Source: an uncultured Pseudoflavonifractor sp. (lineage in GTDB: Bacteria > Bacillota > Clostridia > Oscillospirales > Oscillospiraceae). From it: a DNA stretch of 30,126 bases. The translations under genes and the position numbers were made by a program. Every line of letters starts with the position of its first letter. Positions within the stretch are counted from its first letter, which is position 1. Under the pieces are notes generated by a model. The model was given only the letters and a program-made list of their open reading frames with translations, was not told the DNA's origin and did no database searches. This document shows positions 14,794 to 22,610 of this stretch, piece by piece. The stretch covers positions 1 through 30,126 of the forward strand of contig CANDEE010000016.1 in NCBI GenBank assembly GCA_947383685.1, given 5' to 3'.

Positions 14794-16266
14794 TTAGGGC
14801 AGATAGTTCCAGGGGCTGACCGTGGTGCCGTTCTGCTTGACCTGGAAGTGACAATGGTTGCCGGTGGAGCGTCCGGTGGAGCCAACCCGGGCAATGACCT
14901 GGCCCTGGTAGACCCGCTCTCCCGCCTTTACGCACAGGCTGGAGCAGTGGGCGTAAATGGTTTGAAGTCCGTTCTCGTGATCGATGACCACGTAATTGCC
15001 GTAGCTCCAGTACCCGCCTGTGCCCGTTCCGGCAAAGGTGACCTTGCCGCCGTCGGAAGCCACGATAGAGGCGCCGTAGGAACCGGCAATGTCGATACCG
15101 GAATGGAAGCTGTAAGAGCCGAAGATATACCGGGAGCCGTAGCCCGAGGTGACCCTGCCATAAATAGGCCAGATGAACTTTCCGGTGGCCATGGTCTTGG
15201 GCCGGGGCTTGGTGCCCACCGCCACCACCTGGGTGACCGGCTCGGTGTGGACATCGGTGGAGTTGATGATCCGCTCCTGCTCCACGCCGTTAACGTAGGT
15301 TACGTCGGCGTTGTAGGTGGCCCAGCCTTCCACGCCGGGCACCCGGACCTTGGTGTAGCCCTGGTAAACGGTGTCATCCAGGACCTCCTCCACCGGGAAG
15401 GGGACCGCCCCGTCATAGGTCACCCGGTCGGTGGTTTCCACCGAAAGGAAGGGGACGGCTTGGCTGATAGTGAGCGTCTGATCCACCCACAGCTCGTTGA
15501 TGTCAATGTCGGGGTTCAGCTCCCGGAGCTGGTCCACCGTCATGCCGTGGCGGTTGGCAATGCCCGAGAAGGTATCGCCGGCCTTGACGGAGTAGTCCAC
15601 CTGCTCCAAGCTGTTGGAGGTAAGGATCGCCTCCATTTCCCCGATCTCCCGCAGGGCAGTGGTGGGGGTGTACTCCCGGGTCACGGTCAAATCCTGAACA
15701 AACCGGGAGGAAATGGTGTTTTCATTGATATAGGGGGCCTGAATGGACTCCAGCATGGCGTCCAGAGACTCTCCGTCGTCCACGGCGCCTATCATCTGAC
15801 CGTTTACCGTCAGCACCGAGGTTTTCATTACCTCTCCGATTTGATCAAAGAGGTAGGTCTCCACCCGGGAGACGGGGATTTGGTCCTCTTTAAGGGCCAG
15901 AGTGTAGTCATAACCCATGTCGTGGACCAGCGTGTACTCATAGCCCAGAATCTCAGAGGCCCGTTCCTCTACCCGGAGTATGGCATCCTCTACAGCCTGG
16001 CGGCTGCTGACCAGTCCCAGCGCCACCCCATCCACCGATACCTGGTAGGCCGGAGCGTACAGGCTGCCCAGAGCCACGGCGGCCGAGACGGAAAGAGCCA
16101 GCGTAAGGAAAATGGCGGGGTCCGCCGGATTGCGCCGCTCCAAAAAGTGAGGGAAATGGGGCCGCACCCGGGGCAGGCCAGGGAGCCGGAACCGGGGGAC
16201 TTCCTTGACAATATCAGGCGATGGAGCATAGCTCCTTCGGCCCGGAGACGGCAAAAGTTCGTCCAT
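14794..16266 (-). CDS. Membrane-anchored LysM-G5-M23 cell-wall endopeptidase
   Basis: A 490-residue cell-wall hydrolase, probably cutting peptide cross-bridges. The order is: cytoplasmic N-terminus, one membrane segment (about 50-72), a conserved extracellular region, a LysM peptidoglycan-binding domain (about 223-270, VDYSVKAGDTFSGIANRHG...), a G5-type domain (about 275-355), then the M23 peptidase domain (365-490). Zinc ligands are visible: H388 and D392 (HSGID) and H473 of HxH (NHCH, 470-473), with H440 in YAHCSS. The start is placed at ATG 16266; the TTG one codon earlier is the alternative. A GGGGGG tract acts as ribosome-binding site. The upstream region carries a candidate WalR-like site. 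Related hydrolases are controlled by WalRK. Confidence 0.93.
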   Translation of the reverse strand: MDELLPSPGRRSYAPSPDIVKEVPRFRLPGLPRVRPHFPHFLERRNPADPAIFLTLALSVSAAVALGSLYAPAYQVSVDGVALGLVSSRQAVEDAILRVEERASEILGYEYTLVHDMGYDYTLALKEDQIPVSRVETYLFDQIGEVMKTSVLTVNGQMIGAVDDGESLDAMLESIQAPYINENTISSRFVQDLTVTREYTPTTALREIGEMEAILTSNSLEQVDYSVKAGDTFSGIANRHGMTVDQLRELNPDIDINELWVDQTLTISQAVPFLSVETTDRVTYDGAVPFPVEEVLDDTVYQGYTKVRVPGVEGWATYNADVTYVNGVEQERIINSTDVHTEPVTQVVAVGTKPRPKTMATGKFIWPIYGRVTSGYGSRYIFGSYSFHSGIDIAGSYGASIVASDGGKVTFAGTGTGGYWSYGNYVVIDHENGLQTIYAHCSSLCVKAGERVYQGQVIARVGSTGRSTGNHCHFQVKQNGTTVSPWNYLP

Positions 16267-16320
16267 CAAGTTCCCCCCTTTTCACAGATAAAATAGGCGG
16301 CAGCAGGAAATGTTACCGCA

Positions 16321-16358
16321 ATATTACGAGAAAGAAACAAAAGTTACAAATGGTTACA
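16321..16358 (-). promoter_or_regulatory. Promoter of the M23 gene with tandem TGTAAC motifs (WalR-like)
   Basis: On the minus strand TTGTAA (16349-16344) and TAATAT (16326-16321) are 17 bases apart. Two TGTAAC copies (16358-16353 and 16348-16343) lie directly upstream and over the -35, with a repeat period of 10. More copies of GTTAC occur at 16312-16316 and 16466-16470, and TGTAAC at 16497-16502 on the plus strand. WalR boxes are TGTWAH-N5-TGTWAH (period 11), so this fits the half-site but not the spacing. The 297-base gap from 16267 to 16563 otherwise holds only the lexA terminator. Confidence 0.6.
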
Positions 16359-16531
16359 AAAGTGATAATACACGCTTTTTGCCCATTCGTCAAGTGTTTT
16401 CAGGTTTTTCTGCAATTTTTTCTTCCGGATGGAAGAAAAAGGCCCATATCTTGTGGAGAGAAAAAGTTACAAAACCAAATGGACTGGCAGAAGGATTGTA
16501 ACAATTCAGGGAAAAGGGGGAAAATAAAAAA

Positions 16532-16553
16532 GGAGGCCCCGTCCGGGGCCTCC
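16532..16553 (-). terminator. lexA terminator
   Basis: GGAGGCCCC (16532-16540) and GGGGCCTCC (16545-16553) form a perfect 9-bp stem with loop GTCC. On the minus strand it is followed by a T-rich run (A run on the plus strand at 16522-16531). It lies ten bases after the lexA stop. Confidence 0.92.
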
Positions 16554-16563
16554 CACATATTTT

Positions 16564-17175
16564 TTAATATCGCCGGATGACCGCTACCACCCGGCCCAGC
16601 AGGGCTGCGCCCTCGCCGTCGATGGGTTGGTAGTCTGGATTTTCCGGCAAAAGCCAGATGTGGCCGTTTTCCCGGAGGAGGGTCTTGACGGTGGCCTCGT
16701 CATCAAAAAGGGCCACCACGATGTCGCCCTCCCGGAAATTTTCCTGGCGGTGGACCACTACCAGGTCGCCGGGAAGGATTCCGGCATAGAGCATGGATTC
16801 GCCCCGGACCTTCAAAGCAAAATGCTCCCCGGAAAGCCCGCCGGTGTCAAAGGTCAGGTATTCCTCAATATGCTCCTCCGCCAAAATGGGGGAGCCGGCG
16901 GCCACATCGCCCACCACAGGGACCAGGTTTTCCCGGCTGTCCAGTTCCTCGGCAACCGCCTCCCTGTGCAGAGAAATGGCCCGGGTCTTGCCGTCGGCCT
17001 TTTGGATATAGCCCTTGGCCTCCAGCTTCTTCATGTGGAAGTGGACGGTGGAGGGGGATTTCAAATTTACCGCGGCGCCAATTTCCCGCACCGCAGGGGG
17101 GTAGCCGTGGGCTTTGGTATACTGAAGGATAAACTCGTAAATTTCCGCCTGCTTGGGCGATAAAGACGCTTCCAT
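16564..17175 (-). CDS. lexA: SOS repressor LexA
   Basis: A 203-residue repressor of the DNA-damage response that cleaves itself when RecA is activated. The N-terminal winged helix (about 1-68) reads SPKQAEIYEFIL...GYPPAVREIG...SPSTVHFHMKKLEAKGYI. The self-cleavage bond is A93-G94 (VAAGSPI). The catalytic serine is S127 (RGESML) and the lysine is K164 (EATVKTLL). The length is normal. The ATG at 17175 has GGAGGG six bases upstream. Its promoter overlaps an SOS box, so it should repress itself. Identity is certain. Confidence 0.98.
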   Translation of the reverse strand: MEASLSPKQAEIYEFILQYTKAHGYPPAVREIGAAVNLKSPSTVHFHMKKLEAKGYIQKADGKTRAISLHREAVAEELDSRENLVPVVGDVAAGSPILAEEHIEEYLTFDTGGLSGEHFALKVRGESMLYAGILPGDLVVVHRQENFREGDIVVALFDDEATVKTLLRENGHIWLLPENPDYQPIDGEGAALLGRVVAVIRRY

Positions 17176-17200
17176 AGCGGACCCTCCTTCCTTTTAGATA

Positions 17201-17220
17201 GTTGTATCATACCATACAAC
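17201..17220. promoter_or_regulatory. Inverted repeat over the lexA -10
   Basis: GTTGTAT and ATACAAC are perfect inverted arms separated by CATACC. The 20-bp palindrome spans the lexA -10 element. It differs from the SOS box and could be a second operator or a short mRNA hairpin. A binding protein is not known. Confidence 0.55.
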
Positions 17221-17234
17221 TGCCTGAATGTCAA
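17206..17234 (-). promoter_or_regulatory. lexA promoter
   Basis: On the minus strand a perfect TTGACA (17234-17229) and TATGAT (17211-17206) are 17 bases apart, and TGG before the -10 gives an extended -10. The expected start of transcription is near 17199, giving a leader of about 25 bases. Confidence 0.88.
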
Positions 17235-17245
17235 ACATTTGTTCT
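17232..17245 (-). promoter_or_regulatory. LexA SOS box
   Basis: AGAACAAATGTTTG on the minus strand matches the Gram-positive SOS consensus CGAACRNRYGTTYG at 13 of 14 positions (first base differs). It overlaps the lexA -35 by three bases, the position expected for LexA autorepression. Confidence 0.85.
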
Positions 17246-17267
17246 AAAATTGTTTACATTTTTTTCA

Positions 17268-17296
17268 TTGACTTTTCAAAGCGGAGGGCGTATACT
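17268..17296 (+). promoter_or_regulatory. marR-ABC operon promoter
   Basis: TTGACT (17268-17273) and TATACT (17291-17296) are separated by 17 bases. Transcription should start near 17303, directly before the tandem operator-like repeat. It diverges from lexA. Confidence 0.87.
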
Positions 17297-17304
17297 GCAA
17301 AACC

Positions 17305-17334
17305 GTAAATATACGAACGGTAAATATACGAACG
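17305..17334. promoter_or_regulatory. Perfect tandem 15-bp repeat, probable MarR operator
   Basis: GTAAATATACGAACG occurs twice with no gap (17305-17319, 17320-17334). With the preceding C each copy has an imperfect palindrome, CGTA-AATA-TACG or its shifted equivalent. It begins at about +2 of the predicted transcript and ends before the ribosome-binding site of marR. A repressor bound here would block transcription, fitting autoregulation by the MarR protein encoded next. The repeat is seen; the binding is inferred. Confidence 0.75.
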
Positions 17335-17355
17335 TTTTGAAAGGAGGACAGGACA

Positions 17356-17838
17356 ATGTATGAAAAGCATGAGCCCAGCGCCCTGTTTCACGGCCTTCAT
17401 CACGCCCACAAGCGGCGGGTCATGGAGGAGCAGACGGCGCGGGGCGTGGGGGATTTAGGCGCGCCCATGCTGCTGCTGAGCCTCTTTTCGGCCGAAATGG
17501 CGGGAGAGCGGTGGTCTCAGCGGGATGTGGCCCGGATTATGCGCATCTCTCCCGCTACGGTGGCGGTGTCCCTTAAGACCCTGGAGCGGGACGGCTATGT
17601 GGAGCGCAGTGCCGATGAGCAGGACGCGCGGCGGAACCGGGTAGCTCTGACTGATAAGGGGAGAGCTGCGGTAAAGCTGTGCGGCGAAAGCTTCCGGGCG
17701 GTGGACGAGCGAATGCTCTCTGGCTTTTCCCCTGAGGAAAAGAAGCAGCTGGGGGGATTTTTGGTTCGAATGACGGAGAACTTGGGCGGGGCGGAGCCGC
17801 CGCCCTTCTGCCCGCCGGAAAAGGAGTGTGAGAACTGA
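17356..17838 (+). CDS. MarR-family transcriptional regulator
   Basis: A 160-residue winged-helix regulator. The DNA-binding domain spans about residues 50-105: WSQRDVARIMRISPATVAVSLKTLERDGY followed by the wing with RSADEQDARRNRV and LTDKG. Helices on both sides would form the dimer interface. It is preceded by AAGGAGG and overlaps the next gene at its stop (TGATG). Upstream is a strong promoter with a tandem repeat at the start site. MarR proteins next to ABC or MFS exporters usually repress them until a drug or phenolic ligand binds; that is the likely role. Cysteines near the C-terminus (C151, C158) might sense redox, but this is a guess. Confidence 0.92.
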   Translation: MYEKHEPSALFHGLHHAHKRRVMEEQTARGVGDLGAPMLLLSLFSAEMAGERWSQRDVARIMRISPATVAVSLKTLERDGYVERSADEQDARRNRVALTDKGRAAVKLCGESFRAVDERMLSGFSPEEKKQLGGFLVRMTENLGGAEPPPFCPPEKECEN

Positions 17839-19601
17839 TGGTAAAAAAGCTGTCCGCCTACATTGGAGAATATAAAAAGTGGGTGGTGCTGGCCCCTATC
17901 CTGATGGTGTTAGAGGTGATCTGCGAAATTATCATGCCCCGGCTTATGGCCTCCATCGTGGATGTGGGCATTGCCAACAGCGATATGGGCCACATTATCA
18001 AAATGGGTCTTGCCATGCTGCTGCTGGCGGCGGGAGGAATGTTCTGCGGCGTGTGGGGAGCCAAAGCGGCCACCATCGCGGGACAGGGGTTTGGAGCCAA
18101 CCTGAGAAACGCCATGTTCCAAAAGATACAGGATTTTTCCTTTGCGGACATTGACCGGTTTTCCTCGGCCTCCCTCATCACCCGCACCACCAACGATGTG
18201 AATGTGATGCAGATGACCCTTACCATGGCGGTTCGCATGGTCGTTCGGGCGCCCACCATGCTTATTGCCGCTCTTTTTATGGCCATTTCCATCAACGCCC
18301 AGCTTGCCATGGTGCTGCTGGTGACCATTCCCATCCTGCTGCTGGCGGTGGGCTTTATTATGAAGGTGTGCAACAAGCTCTTTGAGACCTTGCAGCAGAA
18401 GATCGACAACCTGAATAACGCCGTGCAGGAAAACCTGGTGGCCGTCCGGGTGGTAAAGGCCTTTGTCCGGGCGGGGTATGAGAAGACCAAATTCAAAAAA
18501 GCCAACGACGACCTGACCGAAGCGGGCATCACCGTTGCCATGCGGATCGTGGCCATTATGCCTGTTATGACCCTGTGCCTCAACGGAGCCACCCTGGCAG
18601 TCCTTTATCTGGGCGGCAGCCAGGTCATGAGCGGAGATATGCTTTACGGCGACCTGTCCTCCTTTATTAACTATATCGCCCAAATACTCATGAGCGTCAT
18701 GATGGTGGGCATGAGTCTTTTGCAGGTCTCCCGCTCGGTGGCCTGCGCCCGGCGGCTGGTGGAGGTGCTGGACACCGACCCTGACATCCAGGATAAGCCC
18801 GACGCCCTCCCGGCGGCCCTGCCCCAAGGAGAAAAGGGGGACGTGCTTCCGCCTGCCCAGGGCCGGGTGGAGTTCCGGGACGTGTCCTTTAAGTACCGCT
18901 CCGGTACGGGGGACAACGTGCTGGAGGGATTGACATTTACTGTAAAGCCGGGACAATTTACCGCCATTGTGGGCGGTACGGGAGTGGGAAAATCCTCTCT
19001 GGTGAACCTGATTCCCCGGTTTTATGATGTGACGGGCGGAGCCGTACTGGTGGACGGCGTAGACGTGCGGGATTACCCCATAGAGGAGCTGCGCGCCCGT
19101 ATCGGTATGGTGCTGCAAAATAACGTGCTCTTTTCAGGCACCATCCGGGAAAACCTCCTGTGGGGCCGGCCTGACGCCACCGAGGAGGAAATGCTCCAGG
19201 CCGCCAGGGACGCCCAGGCCTATGACTTTGTGATGGCTCTTCCCGACGGGTTTGACACCAGGCTGGATCAGGGAGGCACCAACGTGTCGGGAGGGCAAAA
19301 GCAGAGACTGTGTATTGCCCGGGCCATGCTGCGAAAGCCCGCTATCCTGATTCTGGACGACTCCACCTCGGCGGTGGATTCTGCCACCGAGGCCGCTATC
19401 CGGGAGTCCTTTGCCAGAAACCTGAAGGATACCACGGTCATCATTATTGCCCAGCGCATCTCCTCGGTGCGGTACGCCGACAAAATTCTGGTACTGGACG
19501 ACGGCGCCATTGTGGGCGAGGGCACCCACGACGAGCTGATGGAGAGCAATAAAATTTACCAGGAGATTTATCATTCTCAACAGGAAGGGGTGGGTGAATA
19601 A
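17838..19601 (+). CDS. ABC exporter half-transporter, degenerate-site subunit
   Basis: A 587-residue type IV ABC exporter half, six membrane segments in residues 15-300 and an ATPase domain from about 343. Walker A is GGTGVGKS (379-386), Q-loop Q427, signature VSGGQ (483-487). The catalytic glutamate after Walker B is replaced by D508 (ILILDDSTS) and the switch histidine by Q539 (IIAQRIS). Both changes mark the degenerate half of a heterodimeric exporter such as BmrCD, LmrCD or TM287/288. The start overlaps marR by one base and its stop overlaps the next subunit by one base, so stoichiometric production is likely. Substrate unknown; multidrug export is the usual assignment. Confidence 0.94.
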   Translation: MVKKLSAYIGEYKKWVVLAPILMVLEVICEIIMPRLMASIVDVGIANSDMGHIIKMGLAMLLLAAGGMFCGVWGAKAATIAGQGFGANLRNAMFQKIQDFSFADIDRFSSASLITRTTNDVNVMQMTLTMAVRMVVRAPTMLIAALFMAISINAQLAMVLLVTIPILLLAVGFIMKVCNKLFETLQQKIDNLNNAVQENLVAVRVVKAFVRAGYEKTKFKKANDDLTEAGITVAMRIVAIMPVMTLCLNGATLAVLYLGGSQVMSGDMLYGDLSSFINYIAQILMSVMMVGMSLLQVSRSVACARRLVEVLDTDPDIQDKPDALPAALPQGEKGDVLPPAQGRVEFRDVSFKYRSGTGDNVLEGLTFTVKPGQFTAIVGGTGVGKSSLVNLIPRFYDVTGGAVLVDGVDVRDYPIEELRARIGMVLQNNVLFSGTIRENLLWGRPDATEEEMLQAARDAQAYDFVMALPDGFDTRLDQGGTNVSGGQKQRLCIARAMLRKPAILILDDSTSAVDSATEAAIRESFARNLKDTTVIIIAQRISSVRYADKILVLDDGAIVGEGTHDELMESNKIYQEIYHSQQEGVGE

Positions 19602-21628
19602 TGCCGGGGCCTCACGGAAATAAGAGCTTTGCCAAGCCCAAGGACACCAAAAAGACGGCCCTCCGGGTGCTGGGCTATCTGTCCAAAAGCAAGCTGCCCC
19701 TGGTGGCGGTGTTTGCCTTTCTCCTTTTGTCGGTGGGAGCCAATATCGGCGGCTCCTACTATATGCGTCCCCTGATTAACGATCTGGTGGGCGGGGTATT
19801 CCACGGGCCCGGCGATCTGCTGATGGCCCTTGTCCCCCTGCTGGGTATCTATCTGGTGGGCATTGTGGCCTCCTATGCCCAGTCCGCCATTATGGCGGTG
19901 CTGGCCCAGAAGGGGGCCAAGCGGCTCCGGGAGGACCTGTTCGACGCCCTCCAAAGGCTGCCCATTTCCTTCTATGACCGCCACACCCATGGAGAGCTGA
20001 TGAGCCGCTTTACCAACGACGCGGACAATGTGCAGATGGCTCTGGAGCAGAGCGTGGTGTCCATGGTGTCCTCCGCCTTTATGTTCGTGGGAGTGGTGGC
20101 GGTGATGATCTTCATCAGCCCCGTCCTGTTTCTCATTACCCTGCTGGTTTTGGGGGCCACCTTTGCCGTCATCCGGTTTATGGGGGCCCGATCCCAAAAG
20201 TACCACCGGGAACAGCAGGCTGCCCTGGGCCGGGTCAACGGCAACATCCAGGAGATGATTGAGGGGCTGAAGGTGGTGAAGGCATTCACCCACGAGGAGG
20301 AGGCCAAGGCGGAATTTGCCAGGCTCAACGAGGAGCTGCGGGTATCTGCCTCCAACGCCCGGTTCTACGCCATGGCGGTGATGCCCATTGCCGGAAATCT
20401 GAACCATGTAGGCTATGCCGTCACCGCCATGGCGGGGGGCCTCCTTGCCATCTTCGGGGGCTTTGACCTGGGCGGGTTTACCACCTATCTCAACTACTCC
20501 CGGCAGGTGAGCCAGCCCCTGAACCAGATTTCCCAGCAGATCACCACCATCCTCTCCGCCCTGGCGGGAGCCGAGCGTATTTTTGAGGTCATGGACGCCC
20601 AGCCCGAGGCTGACGAGGGCAGAGTGACCCTGGCGGCGGTACGGAAGGAGAATGAGGCTTTGATCCCCGCCGGGGAGGGGGAGCGCACGGGCTGCTGGGC
20701 CTGGAAGGTCCCCAAGGGCGGGGCCTTGACCCTGGTTCCCATAGAGGACGGCCCGGAGGGCCTAAAAGAGCTTCCCGCCCCCACGGCGGACTCCCGCTGG
20801 GCCTGGAAATATGACCAGGGAGGGCAGACCACCCTCCACCGGGTCCGGGGAGCCGTCCGCAGCATAGAGGGGGAGGAGTACTACTACACCGAGCTGAAGG
20901 GTGCGGTCCGCTTTACCAATGTGGACTTTTCCTACGTTCCCGGAAAGCAGGTGCTGAAGGACGTGACCGTCTACGCAAACCCCGGACAGAAAATAGCCTT
21001 CGTGGGCTCTACAGGAGCGGGCAAGACCACCATTACAAACCTCATTAACCGCTTTTACGAAATTGAGGACGGGGTCATCACCTACGACGGAATTGACGTC
21101 AAGCAGATCAAAAAGGACGACCTTCGCCGGTCTTTGGGCGCTGTTTTGCAGGACACCCACCTCTTTACGGGCACGGTGATGGAGAACATCCGTTACGGGC
21201 GGCTGGAGGCCACCGACGAGGAGTGTATCGCCGCCGCCAAGACTGCGGGGGCCCACTCCTTTATCCGCCGCCTGCCCGACGGCTACCAGACCATGGTGGC
21301 GGGGGACGGGGCCAATCTCAGCCAGGGCCAGCGGCAGCTTTTGGCCATTGCCCGGGCTGCTGTGGCCGATCCCCCGGTGATGATTTTGGACGAGGCCACC
21401 TCCTCCATCGACACCCGGACCGAGGCCTTGATCCAGAAGGGGATGGACGCGCTGATGGAAAACCGCACTGTCTTTGTCATCGCCCACCGGCTTTCCACCG
21501 TCCGCAACGCCGATTGCATTGTGGTCATTGAGCACGGAGAAATTGAGGAAAAGGGCAGCCATGCCGAGCTGCTGAAGCAGAAGGGACGGTACTACCGGCT
21601 CTATACGGGCCAATTCCAGCTGGAATAA
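19601..21628 (+). CDS. ABC exporter half-transporter, consensus-site subunit with WAWK insertion
   Basis: A 675-residue partner of the preceding half-transporter. Six membrane segments lie in residues 30-320. An insertion of about 95 residues (335-430) separates the membrane and ATPase domains and contains two WAWK motifs (366-369 and 400-403), each followed by a Gly-Gly-x-x-(T)-L pattern. The ATPase has Walker A GSTGAGKT (469-476), catalytic E598 (LDEATS) and H629 (IAHRLS). Its signature is LSQGQ (573-577), not LSGGQ. Paired with its partner, the degenerate D508/Q539 and this altered signature meet in one site, and the other site is canonical. It is the last gene of the MarR operon; no terminator hairpin follows. 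Confidence 0.94.
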   Translation: MPGPHGNKSFAKPKDTKKTALRVLGYLSKSKLPLVAVFAFLLLSVGANIGGSYYMRPLINDLVGGVFHGPGDLLMALVPLLGIYLVGIVASYAQSAIMAVLAQKGAKRLREDLFDALQRLPISFYDRHTHGELMSRFTNDADNVQMALEQSVVSMVSSAFMFVGVVAVMIFISPVLFLITLLVLGATFAVIRFMGARSQKYHREQQAALGRVNGNIQEMIEGLKVVKAFTHEEEAKAEFARLNEELRVSASNARFYAMAVMPIAGNLNHVGYAVTAMAGGLLAIFGGFDLGGFTTYLNYSRQVSQPLNQISQQITTILSALAGAERIFEVMDAQPEADEGRVTLAAVRKENEALIPAGEGERTGCWAWKVPKGGALTLVPIEDGPEGLKELPAPTADSRWAWKYDQGGQTTLHRVRGAVRSIEGEEYYYTELKGAVRFTNVDFSYVPGKQVLKDVTVYANPGQKIAFVGSTGAGKTTITNLINRFYEIEDGVITYDGIDVKQIKKDDLRRSLGAVLQDTHLFTGTVMENIRYGRLEATDEECIAAAKTAGAHSFIRRLPDGYQTMVAGDGANLSQGQRQLLAIARAAVADPPVMILDEATSSIDTRTEALIQKGMDALMENRTVFVIAHRLSTVRNADCIVVIEHGEIEEKGSHAELLKQKGRYYRLYTGQFQLE

Positions 21629-21657
21629 ATTTTGTTAAATAAATATCAAACAATACC

Positions 21658-21686
21658 TTGCGCATCTCTGTCCGGTGTGCTATGAT
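21658..21686 (+). promoter_or_regulatory. Promoter of the SDR gene
   Basis: TTGCGC (21658-21663) and TATGAT (21681-21686) with a 17-base spacer. The -35 is weak beyond TTG, the -10 good. It gives a leader of about 45 bases. Confidence 0.7.
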
Positions 21687-21738
21687 GGAAAAAGAACCCA
21701 GACCCTTGGAGGGCAAACATTTTAAGGAGGTCATACCA

Positions 21739-22542
21739 ATGGGATTTTTGACAGGAAAGACGGCGATTATCACCGGCGCGGGCCGGGCGGTCCTCAGTGA
21801 CGGCAAGAGCTGCGGCTCCATCGGCTACGGCATTGCCACCGCCTATGCCAAGGAGGGAGCCAACATTGTCATTACCGGCCGGAACGTAAAGAAGCTGGAG
21901 GACGCCAAGGAGGAGCTGGAGCGGCTTTACGGTGTGAAGGTGCTCACCGTCCAGGCCGACGTGTCCGCCGGCACCGACAACAAGGCCACCGTTCAGCACG
22001 TTGTGGACGAGACTATGAAGGCCTTTGGCCGCATCGACGTGCTCATCAACAATGCCCAGGCCTCCGCCTCCGGCGTGACCCTGGCCGACCACACCACTGA
22101 GCAGTTTGACCTGGCCCTGTACTCCGGGCTGTACGCCGCCTTCTACTATATGCAGGCCTGCTACCCCCATCTGAAGGAGACCCGTGGCTCTGTGATCAAC
22201 TTTGCCTCCGGCGCGGGCCTCTTTGGGAACTACGGCCAGTGCGCCTACGCCGCCGCCAAGGAGGGCATCCGGGGCCTTACCCGGGTAGCCGCCACCGAGT
22301 GGGGCCCTGACGGCATCAATGTGAACGTGGTCTGCCCCATCGCCTGGACCGCTCAGCTGGAGAACTTCCAGAACGCCTATCCCGACGCCTTCAAGGCCAA
22401 CGTGAAGATGCCTCCCATGGGCCACTACGGCGACCCCGAGACCGAGATCGGCCGGGTCTGCGTCCAGCTGGCCAACCCCGACTTCAAATATCTCACCGGC
22501 GAGACCCTCACCCTGGAGGGCGGCATGGGCCTGCGCCCGTAA
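21739..22542 (+). CDS. Short-chain dehydrogenase/reductase
   Basis: A 267-residue Rossmann oxidoreductase of the classical SDR type. The cofactor loop is unusual: TGAG (12-15) followed by an insertion to GSIGYGIA (26-33), a pattern partly like enoyl-ACP reductases. Other motifs are NNAQ (104-107, usually NNAG), catalytic S157 and the YxxxK pair Y170 and K174. R48-N49 after the second strand favours NADP, but this is not certain. The start at 21739 has AAGGAGG nearby. It has its own promoter and a strong terminator, so it is monocistronic. Candidates include 3-oxoacyl reductase-like or hydroxysteroid dehydrogenase-like activity; substrate cannot be told. Confidence 0.9.
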   Translation: MGFLTGKTAIITGAGRAVLSDGKSCGSIGYGIATAYAKEGANIVITGRNVKKLEDAKEELERLYGVKVLTVQADVSAGTDNKATVQHVVDETMKAFGRIDVLINNAQASASGVTLADHTTEQFDLALYSGLYAAFYYMQACYPHLKETRGSVINFASGAGLFGNYGQCAYAAAKEGIRGLTRVAATEWGPDGINVNVVCPIAWTAQLENFQNAYPDAFKANVKMPPMGHYGDPETEIGRVCVQLANPDFKYLTGETLTLEGGMGLRP

Positions 22543-22556
22543 TTGCCGTAAAAAAG

Positions 22557-22598
22557 CAAAGAAAAGCCCGGAGCCTTTTGGCTCCGGGCTTTTCTTTG
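22557..22598. terminator. Bidirectional terminator between the SDR and helicase genes
   Basis: A perfect 19-bp hairpin: the arm 22557-22575 (CAAAGAAAAGCCCGGAGCC) pairs with 22580-22598, with a TTTT loop. A- and T-runs within the stem let it act on both strands. Confidence 0.95.
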
Positions 22599-22610
22599 TG
22601 TGAAGGACGC

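Noticed and set aside
16267..16563. A cyclic-di-AMP (ydaO) riboswitch before the M23 gene, as in many wall hydrolases
   Set aside because: The conserved aptamer blocks are not seen; only short repeats and a promoter are present.
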